A stretch of DNA of 64,000 bases from Siccirubricoccus phaeus. Its GTDB lineage: Bacteria; Pseudomonadota; Alphaproteobacteria; Acetobacterales; Acetobacteraceae. The stretch covers positions 1 to 64,000 of the forward strand of contig NZ_SRXO01000001.1 in assembly GCF_008360935.1 (NCBI RefSeq). Reading direction: 5' to 3'. The notes beneath the pieces are model-generated. The model worked only from the letters and a program-made list of their open reading frames with translations. It was not told where the DNA came from and did not search any database. The position numbers and the translations under genes were made by a program. Numbering within the stretch: the first letter of the stretch is position 1; every line of letters starts with the position of its first letter. Below are positions 1 to 8,055 of the stretch, in pieces.

Positions 1-180
1 CAGCAGAGGGCGCTGCCCTCTGCACTCCCGCCGGGGGGTGGACCACCCCCCGGACCCCGGTGTGAGTCGGCAGGTTCAATCGTCGGGTCTGAAATTCAGA
101 CCGGGGTCCGGGGCCAGGTCCTGGCCCCGGCGGGGGTTCGGGGGCAGAGCCCCCGATCCACCCAGGCGGTTCCCGATCAC
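1..180. repeat. Hairpin-rich dispersed intergenic repeat at the window start
   Basis: Non-coding block made of short perfect hairpins. The first is AGAGGGC-gct-GCCCTCT, followed by CCGGACCCCGG-type arms and a core at 64-100 that reads in reverse as a GAGT...GACTC unit. The first 36 bases recur at 49375-49410, and the core recurs at 14632-14664, 16291-16317 and 49438-49471. It lies downstream of the minus-strand hydrolase at 212 and may also help end its transcript, but no T-tract is visible. Confidence 0.7.
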
Positions 181-211
181 GCCGCCCGTCCGCTTCGCAT
201 CCGTCTCCCGC

Positions 212-1210
212 TCAGGCGGTGAAGGCGGGCAGGAGGTGTTCGAGCAGGGCGTGGCGGGTGAGGACCTGGCCCGGCACCCGCGGGACCTCGGCCTCCGAGG
301 TCATCACCACCGTCAGGCCGAGCCGCGGCAGCAGATAGACCATCTGCCCGCCATAGCCCCAGGCGAAGACCATGGGCTCCTCCGCCGCCTCACCCACCCA
401 CCAGCCGAGGCCGTAGAGCTGGCCGCTATAGGCGGAGCGGGTGGCGGGCTGCCAGGCCTCCTCCAGGAAGGCCGCGGGGATGACCTGCCGCCCGCGGTCA
501 CGGCCCTGCGCCAGACAGCATTCACCGAAACGCATCAGTGCCGCCGGCGACAGCGCCATGTTGTTGCCGCCGAAATGGAAGCCCTGCGGGTCGCGCGGCC
601 AGTCCGGCACGGCGAAGCCGAGCGGCGTGCCGAGCCAGCTCTGCGCCAGCCGGTGCAGGCTCTGCCCGGTGGCCCGCGCCAGCACCGCGCCGAGGATATG
701 GCTGGTCCCGGTGGAATAGACCATGCGGCCGCCCGGCGCCTCGACGAAGGGGCGGGTGAGGGCGAAGCCCAGCCAGTTCCGGCTGGCGATCCAGCGGCCA
801 TAGAGGGGGCCGGAGGTGCTCTCCAGCCCCGCCCGCATGCCGAGCAGGTGGCGGATGGTGATCTGCTGGACCAGCCTGTCGGCCGCCGCCGGCACCAGCC
901 GGCCGAGGATGGGGGCGATCCGGTCATCCAGGGCGAAGACGCCGCGGGCGGCGGCGATGCCGGCCAGGGTGGCGATGATGGTCTTGGCGGCGGATTTGAT
1001 GTTGGTCGGGGCGGTCAGGCTGGCCCCGTGCCAGGCGCGCTCCACCACCATCTGGCCACCCTGGGCGATGGCGAGGGTGCGGAGATGCGGCGTCGCCTCC
1101 GCCATGGCGAGGCCCTGGGCGAGCAAAGCGGGGTCCGGCGCCGCCGCCCGGCCCGGCGCCGCGGCGAGCAGCAGGGCGGAGGCGAGGGCGGCGCGACGGG
1201 GCAGGGGCAT
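212..1210 (-). CDS. Serine hydrolase, beta-lactamase/class C penicillin-binding family, exported
   Basis: 332 residues. Residues 1-23 form a signal peptide (MPLPRR, hydrophobic core, then GRAAA), so the protein should act in the periplasm or cell envelope. The active-site motifs of the beta-lactamase/esterase clan are present: S73-A-A-K76 carries the nucleophile and its lysine, Y165-S-T is the YxN equivalent, and a W-G-Y-G-G stretch at 284-288 sits where the HxG/KTG motif is expected. The family includes D-aminopeptidases, esterases and 6-aminohexanoate-dimer hydrolases. The substrate cannot be told here, and a true beta-lactamase role is not supported. It stands alone on the minus strand, divergent from the ankyrin gene with a 191-bp gap. 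Confidence 0.85.
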   Translation of the reverse strand: MPLPRRAALASALLLAAAPGRAAAPDPALLAQGLAMAEATPHLRTLAIAQGGQMVVERAWHGASLTAPTNIKSAAKTIIATLAGIAAARGVFALDDRIAPILGRLVPAAADRLVQQITIRHLLGMRAGLESTSGPLYGRWIASRNWLGFALTRPFVEAPGGRMVYSTGTSHILGAVLARATGQSLHRLAQSWLGTPLGFAVPDWPRDPQGFHFGGNNMALSPAALMRFGECCLAQGRDRGRQVIPAAFLEEAWQPATRSAYSGQLYGLGWWVGEAAEEPMVFAWGYGGQMVYLLPRLGLTVVMTSEAEVPRVPGQVLTRHALLEHLLPAFTA

Positions 1211-1401
1211 GGCGCTGCAGATGGGGCGAGGGCCCCATCGGCGCCAGGGCTGGCCGGTGGGAGCCCTTTCCCGGCCAGCGCGTGCCCCTCAGGGGCGACG
1301 AGACAGGATGGAGGGCGGCCCTGCCGCGACCCCGGCATCGGGCGCCAGCCCCCCGATCCCTGGCGCGCCAGCCGCGTTTCCCCCGGGAGAGGGAGGGCAC
1401 G

Positions 1402-1809
1402 ATGGGCAGCGAGGCACAGTTCCGGCAGGCCGTCATGGCGGGCGATGCGGCAAGGGTGCAGGCGATGCTGGCGGCGGAGCCCGGCCTCGCCGCCCCGGGC
1501 CGCGGCGACGGCGCGGACCCGGTGGTGCTGGCCGCCCGGCATGGCCGGGTGGCGGTGCTGCGCCTGCTGCTGCAGGCCGGCGGCGTCGCCCAGCCGGAGG
1601 GCGACCCGGCCGGCCCGCCCACCGCCCTGATGGCAGCCGCCGCGGCCGGCCAGGAGGAAGCGGTGGCGCTGCTGCTGGAGCATGGCGCCGACCCCGCCCT
1701 GCGCGACCGGCAGGGCCGCACCGCCGCCGATCTGGCGGCGGCCGCCGGCCATCACGCCCTGCATCGCCGCCTCGCCACCCAGGCCGAAAGCGAGCGCATG
1801 CTGCGGTAA
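1402..1809 (+). CDS. Small ankyrin-repeat protein
   Basis: 135 residues with no signal peptide. At least two full ankyrin repeats are visible: one around residues 40-65 with the pattern V-L-A-A-R-H-G-R-V-A-V-L-R-L-L-L, and one around 75-105 ending L-L-L-E-H-G-A-D-P. A third, degenerate repeat (G-R-T-A-A-D-L-A) closes the protein. The ATG at 1402 is preferred over an upstream in-frame start at 1282 because a purine-rich ribosome binding site (GGGAGAGGGAGGG) ends a few bases before it and homology starts there. Such proteins mediate protein-protein contacts. The partner is unknown, and wrbA follows 66 bp downstream in the same direction. Confidence 0.82.
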   Translation: MGSEAQFRQAVMAGDAARVQAMLAAEPGLAAPGRGDGADPVVLAARHGRVAVLRLLLQAGGVAQPEGDPAGPPTALMAAAAAGQEEAVALLLEHGADPALRDRQGRTAADLAAAAGHHALHRRLATQAESERMLR

Positions 1810-1875
1810 CGCGGCGCTGAAGGCATCGCCTGGCCGCGCCGCGCGTAGGATGGGCAATCGCGAAGGAGGCAGCCC

Positions 1876-2475
1876 ATGGCCCGCGTGCTGGTGCTCTATT
1901 ATTCCATGTACGGCCATGTCGAGACCATGGCCGGCGCCGTTGCCGAAGGCGTCCGCGCGGCGGGCGCCGAGGTGGTGGTCAAGCGCGTGGCGGAATTGGT
2001 GCCGCAGGAGGTGCTGGAAAAATCCGGCGCCAAGGTGAACCAGACGGCGCCGCTGGCCGACCCGCAGGAGCTGGACCGCTACGACGCCATCATCATCGGC
2101 GTGCCGACGCGCTATGGCCGCATGGCGGCGCAGATGGCGCAATTCTGGGACCAGACCGGCGGGCTCTGGGCCAAGGGGACGCTGGTCGGCAAGGTCGGCA
2201 GCGCCTTCAGCTCCACCGCCAGCCAGCATGGCGGGCAGGAGACGACGCTGATGGCGGTGCACACCATGCTGCTGCATCATGGCATGGTCATCGTCGGCCT
2301 GCCCTACAGCGCTGAGGGGCTGACGAAGCTGGACGAGGTGACGGGCGGCACGCCCTATGGCGCCACCACCATCGCCGGCGGCAAGGGGGAACGGCAGCCC
2401 AGCACGAATGAGCTGGAGTTGGCGCGGTTCCAGGGCAGGCATGTGGCGCAGATCGCCATGAAGCTGTTCGGGTAG
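1876..2475 (+). CDS. wrbA: NAD(P)H:quinone oxidoreductase, WrbA type
   Basis: 199 residues, the usual WrbA length. The N-terminus ([16 protein letters not shown]) is the flavodoxin-like FMN phosphate-binding loop. The P-T-R-Y-G-R-M stretch near residue 78 and the [12 protein letters not shown] segment near 114 are hallmarks of WrbA tetramers. WrbA performs two-electron reduction of quinones using NADH or NADPH, limiting semiquinone and superoxide formation in the cytoplasm. A strong Shine-Dalgarno (GAAGGAGG) lies 8 bases before the ATG. It is a single gene between the ankyrin gene and the EF-G leader. Confidence 0.95.
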   Translation: MARVLVLYYSMYGHVETMAGAVAEGVRAAGAEVVVKRVAELVPQEVLEKSGAKVNQTAPLADPQELDRYDAIIIGVPTRYGRMAAQMAQFWDQTGGLWAKGTLVGKVGSAFSSTASQHGGQETTLMAVHTMLLHHGMVIVGLPYSAEGLTKLDEVTGGTPYGATTIAGGKGERQPSTNELELARFQGRHVAQIAMKLFG

Positions 2476-2609
2476 GGCGCCGGCACCGGGGCGGGAAGCG
2501 GCATCTCCGCCAGGGGCGGTCGCAGGCCGCGGCTTTGCGCCCTGCGGATATCGGCGCTCAGCGCTGCCCATCCGGCGTGGCGCGCCCGGTACACCGGCCC
2601 ATTTTCCCC

Positions 2610-2775
2610 GACTTCCCGCTTGCAAATCGCCGCCGGAGGGGGCATCTGCACCCCCGATACCACTCCGACGAGTCAGACCGTTCGGCGGGCGGCACCGGTG
2701 CTGGGGAAGGTCCTTTCGGGGCCGGACCCGGGAGGACCGGATGGCCGGGCCCGCCTTCGCCTATGGAGGCCCATC
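2610..2775 (+). promoter_or_regulatory. Probable promoter/leader of the EF-G gene
   Basis: The 300-bp gap after wrbA holds no convincing gene. Near 2611-2625 it has GACTTCCCGCTTGCAA, close to the GACTTCCGCTTGACC found at the rplM promoter (10911-10925), so a translation-gene promoter is plausible here, although the -10 (around 2643, CATCTG) is poor. A GGGGG...CCCCC hairpin follows at 2638-2655. The start codon is preceded by GGAGG at 2766-2770. The promoter call is inference from this resemblance. Confidence 0.4.
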
Positions 2776-4857
2776 GTGGCGCGTACCCCGCTCGACCGCA
2801 TCCGCAACATCGGCATCACGGCGCATATCGACGCCGGCAAGACGACGACGACCGAGCGGATCCTGTACTACACCGGCAAGTCCCACCGGATCGGTGAGGT
2901 GCATGACGGCAACACCACCACCGACTACATGGCGCAGGAGCGGGAGCGGGGCATCACCATTACCTCCGCCGCCGTCACCGCCGAGTGGAACGACCACCGG
3001 ATCAACATCATCGACACGCCCGGCCACATCGATTTCAACATCGAGGTGAACCGGTCGCTGCGCGTGCTGGACGGCGCCGTCTTCATCATCGAGGGCGTGG
3101 CCGGCGTGCAGCCGCAGTCGGAGACCAATTGGCGCCTGGCGGACCGCTACAACGTCCCGCGCCTGATCTTCGTCAACAAGCTGGACCGGACCGGCGCCGA
3201 TTTCTACCGCGCCGCGGCGACGCTGACGGAGAAGCTCGGCATCAACTGGGTCACCCTCCAGCTCCCGATCGGCGCCGAGGACACCTTCCAGGGCGTCGTC
3301 GACCTGGTCGAGATGCGCGCCATCATCTGGAAGGGCGACGAGCTCGGCGCGAAATTCGAGTACACCGACATCCCCGCCGACCTGGCCGACCAGGCCGCCG
3401 AGTACCGCGAGAAGCTGCTGGAGACGGCGGCCGGCGCGGATGACGAGGCGATGGAGAAATATCTCGAGGAGGGCGACCTCCCCCTCGACCTGCTGAAGCG
3501 CGCCATCAAGAAGGGCACGATCAGCGGCGAATTCCGCCCCGTCCTCTGCGGCACCGCCTTCAAGAACAAGGGCGTGCAGCCGCTGCTCGACGCCGTCATC
3601 GACTACCTGCCGAGCCCGGTGGATGTCGAGGGCATCAAGGTCGCGCCGGAAGAGGGCGAGGATGAGAATGCCGATCGCCGCGTGATCCCGGCGACCGAGG
3701 ACGGGCCCTTCGCCGGCCTCGCCTTCAAGATCATCAACGACAAATACGGCAACCTCACCTTCGTCCGCGTCTATCGCGGGGTGCTGCGTTCCGGCGACCA
3801 GGTGCTGAACACCACCAAGGGCCACAAGGAACGCGTCGGCCGCATGTTCCAGATGCACGCCGACAAGCGCGAGGAGATCAAGGAGGTCTTCGCCGGCGAC
3901 ATCGCGGCCTTCGTCGGGCTGAAGGACACCGGCACGGGCGACACCCTGGCGGCCCAGGACGACCCGGTGGTGCTGGAGCGCATGGCCTTCCCGGTCCCGG
4001 TCATCGACATCTCCGTCGAGCCGAAGACCAAGGACGGCATCGAGAAGATGACGCTCGGCCTGCAGAAGCTGGCGGGCGAGGATCCCAGCCTGCGCCTGCG
4101 CACGGATCAGGAGACCGGCCAGACCATCCTTTCCGGCATGGGCGAGCTGCATCTCGAGATCATCATCGACCGGCTGAAGCGGGAATACGGCGTGGACGCC
4201 AATATCGGCGCGCCGCAGGTGGCCTATCGCGAGACCATCACGCGCAGCCACACCGAGACCTACACCCACAAGAAGCAGTCGGGCGGCTCCGGCCAGTTCG
4301 CCGAGGTGAAGATCACCTTCGAGCCGAAGAAGCGGAACGAGGGCATCGAATTCGTCAACGCCGTGGTCGGCGGCTCGGTGCCGAAGGAATACATCCCGGC
4401 GGTCGAGAAGGGCATCAAGGTCCAGGCCGATACCGGCGTGCTGGCCGGCTTCCCGACGGTTGACTTCAAGTACACCCTGACGGACGGCAAGTACCACGAC
4501 GTCGACTCGAGCGCGCTGGCCTTCGAGATCGCCGCCAAGGCCTGCTTCCGCGAGGGCATGAAGAAGGCCGGCCCGGTGATCCTGGAGCCGATCATGGATG
4601 TGGAGGTGACCACCCCGCAGGACCATGTCGGCGACGTCGTCGGCGACCTGAACCGCCGCCGCGGCGTGATCCAGAGCCAGGACATGGCCGGCACCTCGGT
4701 CATCGTCCGGGCGCATGTGCCGCTGAAGGAGATGTTCGGCTACATCTCCAACCTGCGGGGCATGACCAAGGGCCGCGCCAGCTTCTCCATGCAGTTCCAC
4801 CACTATGATCCGGTGCCGCGCAACATCGCGGACGAGATCATGGCGAAGAGCGCCTGA
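2776..4857 (+). CDS. fusA: Translation elongation factor G (stand-alone copy)
   Basis: 693 residues from a GTG at 2776, which has GGAGG 5 bases upstream and places the conserved A-R-T-P-L-x-R-x-R-N-I-G-I start correctly. The open frame continues upstream to 2620, but that part has no family similarity. EF-G is the GTPase that drives ribosomal translocation and, with RRF, ribosome recycling. G1 ([10 protein letters not shown]), G3 (DTPGHIDF) and G4 (VNKLD) are all present, followed by domains II-V ending in [14 protein letters not shown]. The gene is not next to rpsL, rpsG or tuf. The switch II region reads F-N-I-E-V-N-R-S-L where str-operon EF-Gs usually have F-T-I-E-V-E-R-S, so it may be a second EF-G paralogue. 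Confidence 0.9.
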   Translation: MARTPLDRIRNIGITAHIDAGKTTTTERILYYTGKSHRIGEVHDGNTTTDYMAQERERGITITSAAVTAEWNDHRINIIDTPGHIDFNIEVNRSLRVLDGAVFIIEGVAGVQPQSETNWRLADRYNVPRLIFVNKLDRTGADFYRAAATLTEKLGINWVTLQLPIGAEDTFQGVVDLVEMRAIIWKGDELGAKFEYTDIPADLADQAAEYREKLLETAAGADDEAMEKYLEEGDLPLDLLKRAIKKGTISGEFRPVLCGTAFKNKGVQPLLDAVIDYLPSPVDVEGIKVAPEEGEDENADRRVIPATEDGPFAGLAFKIINDKYGNLTFVRVYRGVLRSGDQVLNTTKGHKERVGRMFQMHADKREEIKEVFAGDIAAFVGLKDTGTGDTLAAQDDPVVLERMAFPVPVIDISVEPKTKDGIEKMTLGLQKLAGEDPSLRLRTDQETGQTILSGMGELHLEIIIDRLKREYGVDANIGAPQVAYRETITRSHTETYTHKKQSGGSGQFAEVKITFEPKKRNEGIEFVNAVVGGSVPKEYIPAVEKGIKVQADTGVLAGFPTVDFKYTLTDGKYHDVDSSALAFEIAAKACFREGMKKAGPVILEPIMDVEVTTPQDHVGDVVGDLNRRRGVIQSQDMAGTSVIVRAHVPLKEMFGYISNLRGMTKGRASFSMQFHHYDPVPRNIADEIMAKSA

Positions 4858-4875
4858 GGCAGGCGGTCCGGCCGC

Positions 4876-4891
4876 GGGGCGGGGACGCCCC
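4876..4891. terminator. Hairpin after the EF-G gene
   Basis: Perfect GGGGCG-ggga-CGCCCC stem-loop 19 bp after the EF-G stop. No clear T-tract follows, so intrinsic termination is only possible, not shown. Confidence 0.35.
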
Positions 4892-4970
4892 GGGGCGGTA
4901 GTTGTGGCGGCGCGGCGGGGCAACCTGCCGCGCCGTTGCCTTTTCGGGGGGCGCGGGGCTATGCCGCGCC

Positions 4971-6407
4971 ATGCTCGATTTCGGCGCCATCCGCATCCTC
5001 GTCCTCGGCGACGTCATGCTCGACCGCTTCCTCTACGGGGAGGTGGAGCGGATCTCGCCCGAAGCGCCGGTGCCCGTGCTGCGCCAGCGCCGGGCCCGCG
5101 CCATGCCGGGCGGGGCGGGCAATGTGGCGCGGAATATCTCCGCCCTCGGCGGCCGGGCGGTGCTGGTCGGGTTGGTCGGCCAGGATGTCGCCGCGATGGA
5201 ATGCCGGGCGCTGCTGGCGGAGGATGCCGGCATCGAGGATGCGCTGGTCACCAGCGCCAGCCGCCCGACCATCTGCAAGATGCGCGTCATCGCCGGCACC
5301 CAGCAGGTGGTGCGCATCGATGACGAGGTGACGGGGCCGGCCGATGCCGCCGATGCCGCCGCCCTGGTGGCCGCGGTGGAGGCGGCGCTGCCGGGCTGCG
5401 CCGCGCTGATCCTCTCCGACTACGCCAAGGGGGTGCTGGCGCCCGGCGTCATCGCCGCCGCCATCCAGGCGGCCAGGGCGCGCGGCGTGCCGGTCTTCGC
5501 CGACCCGAAAAGCGAGGATTTCGGCCTCTACCGCGGCGCCGACTGCCTGACGCCCAATGCCCGAGAACTGGCCCGCGCCGCCCGCGCGCCCGCGGGCACG
5601 GAGGCCGAGGTGGAGGCGGCTGCCCGCCAGGCGATGGCGGATGCCGGCCTGCCCGCCCTGCTCTGCACCCGGGCGGAGAAGGGGATGATGCTGGTCCGCG
5701 CCGGCGGCCCCGCCACCAGCGTCCCGGCCGAGGCGCGGGAGGTGTTCGACGTCTCCGGCGCCGGGGATACGGTCATCGCCACCCTTGCCCTGGCCCATGC
5801 CGCGGGCAAGACGCTGGAGGAGGCGGTGGGCATCGCCAATGCCGCGGCCGGCATCGTCGTCGGCAAGCTCGGCACCGCGACGGTCAGCGCGGATGAGCTG
5901 GCACATGCGCTGCGCGCCGGCAGCGGCTCCGCCCCGGGGGAGGAGGCGCTGCTGGACTGGGCGGCGGCGCAGCGGCTGGTGGCGGAGTGGAAGGCGCATG
6001 GGCTGCGCGTCGGCTTCACCAATGGCTGCTTCGACATCCTCCACGCCGGGCATGTGGCGCTGCTGCGCGGGGCGCGGCGGCGCTGCGACCGGCTGGTGGT
6101 GGGGCTGAACACGGATGCCAGCGTGGCGCGGCTGAAAGGGCCGGAAAGGCCCGTGAACAGCCTGGCCGACCGGGCGGCGGTGATCTCGGCTTTGGCGTCC
6201 GTGGACGCGGTGGTGGGGTTCGGCGAGGATACGCCGCTGGAGCTGATCCGCCTGCTGCTGCCGGACGTGCTGGTGAAAGGGGCGGACTATACCGTCGAGC
6301 AGGTGGTCGGCGCCGACGTGGTGCAGGCGGCCGGGGGGGAGGTGGCGCTGATCGAGTTGGTGCCGGGGCGGTCCACGACAAATACCATCGCCAGGCTGAG
6401 GCGCTGA
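4971..6407 (+). CDS. hldE: Bifunctional heptose-7-phosphate kinase / heptose-1-phosphate adenylyltransferase
   Basis: 478 residues, matching two-domain HldE. Residues ~1-315 are a PfkB-type sugar kinase: GDVMLDRF near the start, ISPEAPVPVL, and the signature DVSGAGDTVIATLA with its catalytic Asp. Residues ~340-478 are a nucleotidyltransferase with FTNGCFDILHAGHVALL (the HxGH motif) and the PERPVN segment. The enzyme phosphorylates D-glycero-D-manno-heptose-7-phosphate and later adenylylates the 1-phosphate, making ADP-heptose for lipopolysaccharide core. The ATG at 4971 fits family starts; an in-frame start at 4902 would add an unrelated tail. No other LPS genes adjoin it. Confidence 0.95.
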   Translation: MLDFGAIRILVLGDVMLDRFLYGEVERISPEAPVPVLRQRRARAMPGGAGNVARNISALGGRAVLVGLVGQDVAAMECRALLAEDAGIEDALVTSASRPTICKMRVIAGTQQVVRIDDEVTGPADAADAAALVAAVEAALPGCAALILSDYAKGVLAPGVIAAAIQAARARGVPVFADPKSEDFGLYRGADCLTPNARELARAARAPAGTEAEVEAAARQAMADAGLPALLCTRAEKGMMLVRAGGPATSVPAEAREVFDVSGAGDTVIATLALAHAAGKTLEEAVGIANAAAGIVVGKLGTATVSADELAHALRAGSGSAPGEEALLDWAAAQRLVAEWKAHGLRVGFTNGCFDILHAGHVALLRGARRRCDRLVVGLNTDASVARLKGPERPVNSLADRAAVISALASVDAVVGFGEDTPLELIRLLLPDVLVKGADYTVEQVVGADVVQAAGGEVALIELVPGRSTTNTIARLRR

Positions 6408-6544
6408 AGTAGGGGCTCCGCCCCAACGCCCCGGCAGGGGGCTCTGCCCCCATCGAACGCATGCGTTCGCTCCCCGCCGGGGAGGATACTCCTCCCCGGA
6501 CCCCGCTCCGAGTCTTGGACCCGTGGGTTGGACGGCGGACCCGA
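6408..6544. terminator. Bidirectional hairpin block between convergent hldE and the M20 gene
   Basis: This 137-bp gap contains stacked stem-loops: GGGGC-tcc-GCCCC near 6412, GGGGGC-tct-GCCCCC near 6436, the perfect 16-bp palindrome CGAACGCATGCGTTCG, and CCGGGGAGGA/TCCTCCCCGG. It ends with a degenerate copy of the GAGTC...GGACCC core repeat. Because both flanking genes end here, a bidirectional terminator role is likely, although there are no T-tracts. Confidence 0.5.
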
Positions 6545-7720
6545 CTACGACCGGGGCAGCAATTGCTCCGCCAGCGTCGCCCAGTAGCTGGCGCCGACCG
6601 GCAACACCGCGTCGTTGAAATCGTATTTCGGGTGGTGGACCTGCGGGTCGGCAGGGCTGCGGCCGGCCCCGAGCATGAGGTAGCAGCCATCCTTGGCATT
6701 GAGCATGAAGGAGAAATCCTCGCCGCCCATGGTGGGCTTCGGCATCTCCTGCACCTTCCCTGCGCCGGCCACCGCCTCGGCCGCCTTCACCGCGAGCTGC
6801 GTGCTGGTCTCCTCATTCACCGTGGCGGGGTAGCCGCGGTCGAACACCGCCTTGGCGGTGGCGCCGAAGGCCGCCGGGATGCCGGTGGCGAGCGCCAGGA
6901 ATTTCTCCTCCAGCAGATCGCCCACCTCCGGCTTGAACCAGCGGGCGGTGCCGCGCAGCGTGACGTTCTGCGGGATGACGTTCCAGGTGTCGCCGCCCTG
7001 GATATGGCCGATGGTGATGACGCCGCTCTCCACCGGCTCCACGTTCCGCGCCACCACGCTTTGCAGCGCGGAGACGAGCTGCGCCGCGATCACCACCGGG
7101 TCGTTGCCCTGATGCGGCATGGCGCCATGCGCGCCCTTGCCCTCGATCACCACCTCGATCTGCGCCGTCGCCGCCATCACCGGCCCGGTCTTCCACAGGA
7201 ACAGCCCTTCCGGCGCGCCCGGCCAATTGTGCATGCCGAAGACGCGCTCCATGGGGAAGCGCTCGAACAGCTTCTCCTGCACCATGACGTTGCCGCCGCC
7301 GCCGGACTCCTCGGCCGGCTGGAAGATCAGGTAGACGGTGCCGTCGAAATTCCGGGTCTCCGCTAGGTATTTCGCGGCACCGAGCAGCATGGTGGTGTGC
7401 CCGTCATGGCCGCAGGCATGCATCTTCCCCGGCACGGTGGAGGCATGCGGCAGCCCCGTCTGCTCGGCGATGGGCAGCGCGTCCATATCCGCCCGCAGCC
7501 CGATGGCGCGGCTGCTGTTGCCCTGGCCGCGGATCACGCCCACCACGCCGGTTTTGGCGATGCCGGTGATGATCTCGTCAACGCCGAATTCCTTGAGCTT
7601 CTCGGCGACGATCCGGCTGGTCCGCACTTCCTCGAAGGCGATTTCCGGGTGGGCGTGGAAATCCTGCCGCCAGGCGGTCATCTCGGGGTGGAATTCGGCG
7701 ATGCGGTTCAGGATTGGCAT
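6545..7720 (-). CDS. M20 family amidohydrolase (hippurate hydrolase/IAA-amino-acid hydrolase type)
   Basis: 391 residues, the standard length. Metal-site motifs of the M20D/aminoacylase family are visible: HAHPEIAFEE at 22-31, RADMDALP at 76-83, HACGHDGH at 101-108 with a metal-binding Cys and His, and QPAEES at 134-139 with the catalytic Glu. The C-terminal TMGGEDFSF motif supplies a further ligand. The enzyme should hydrolyse the amide bond of an N-acylated amino acid in the cytoplasm; the acyl group is not predictable. Its start overlaps the end of the 115-residue gene by 13 bp, so it is the third gene of an ilvD-like operon. Confidence 0.92.
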   Translation of the reverse strand: MPILNRIAEFHPEMTAWRQDFHAHPEIAFEEVRTSRIVAEKLKEFGVDEIITGIAKTGVVGVIRGQGNSSRAIGLRADMDALPIAEQTGLPHASTVPGKMHACGHDGHTTMLLGAAKYLAETRNFDGTVYLIFQPAEESGGGGNVMVQEKLFERFPMERVFGMHNWPGAPEGLFLWKTGPVMAATAQIEVVIEGKGAHGAMPHQGNDPVVIAAQLVSALQSVVARNVEPVESGVITIGHIQGGDTWNVIPQNVTLRGTARWFKPEVGDLLEEKFLALATGIPAAFGATAKAVFDRGYPATVNEETSTQLAVKAAEAVAGAGKVQEMPKPTMGGEDFSFMLNAKDGCYLMLGAGRSPADPQVHHPKYDFNDAVLPVGASYWATLAEQLLPRS

Positions 7721-8055
7721 GGGGGCCTCGGACCTGCGGAAGCGTCAGTCATCCGCCGGCGCGGCGGAACGCGCAAGCTTCCCGGCCCGCAGGCCTCGTC
7801 GTCCAGCGCGATTTCCGCGGCGTCGTCGCCTTGGGCAATTGCCGTACCCAGCCTCTGCGACCAGTCGCGCGCCGCCGCCTCGGTGCGGAACGGCCCATAG
7901 GGCGGGCAACAGAGCGGATGGCAGTACGGGTCGACGTACCAGCCGGCCACGCGTATCGGCCCATCCGCAACCCCCTCGCCCTTGGGATAGAACTCGACCG
8001 GCTGAGCGGCGAACCAGGCGGCAAGGTCGCGCCTCCAGGCCGCATCCCCGGTCAT
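7708..8055 (-). CDS. Small conserved-looking protein with a CxxxCC cluster, unknown function
   Basis: 115 residues, not recognised. The ATG at 8055 overlaps the TGA of the upstream dehydratase gene (ATGA), and the end overlaps the M20 start, so the three genes are almost certainly translated together. The central part reads GWYVDPYCHPLCCPPYGPFRTEA (residues 38-60, shown here as one motif only by its key residues C45, H46, C49, C50, P51-P52). The region after it is acidic and the C-terminus is basic and proline-rich. There is no signal peptide or membrane segment. The Cys/His cluster suggests metal or Fe-S handling, perhaps connected with the Fe-S dehydratase upstream, but that is speculation. 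Confidence 0.7.
   Translation of the reverse strand: MTGDAAWRRDLAAWFAAQPVEFYPKGEGVADGPIRVAGWYVDPYCHPLCCPPYGPFRTEAAARDWSQRLGTAIAQGDDAAEIALDDEACGPGSLRVPPRRRMTDASAGPRPPCQS

Noticed and set aside
38-1630. Long plus-strand frame (530 codons) across the serine hydrolase
   Set aside because: Antisense shadow of a well-supported minus-strand gene; low-complexity Arg/Gly/Pro composition typical of GC-rich reading frames.
2620-2775. N-terminal extension of EF-G
   Set aside because: No similarity to EF-G family starts; the GTG at 2776 has a good ribosome binding site.
2761-4923. 720-codon frame antisense to EF-G
   Set aside because: Mirror of codon bias in the EF-G gene, with no recognisable domains.
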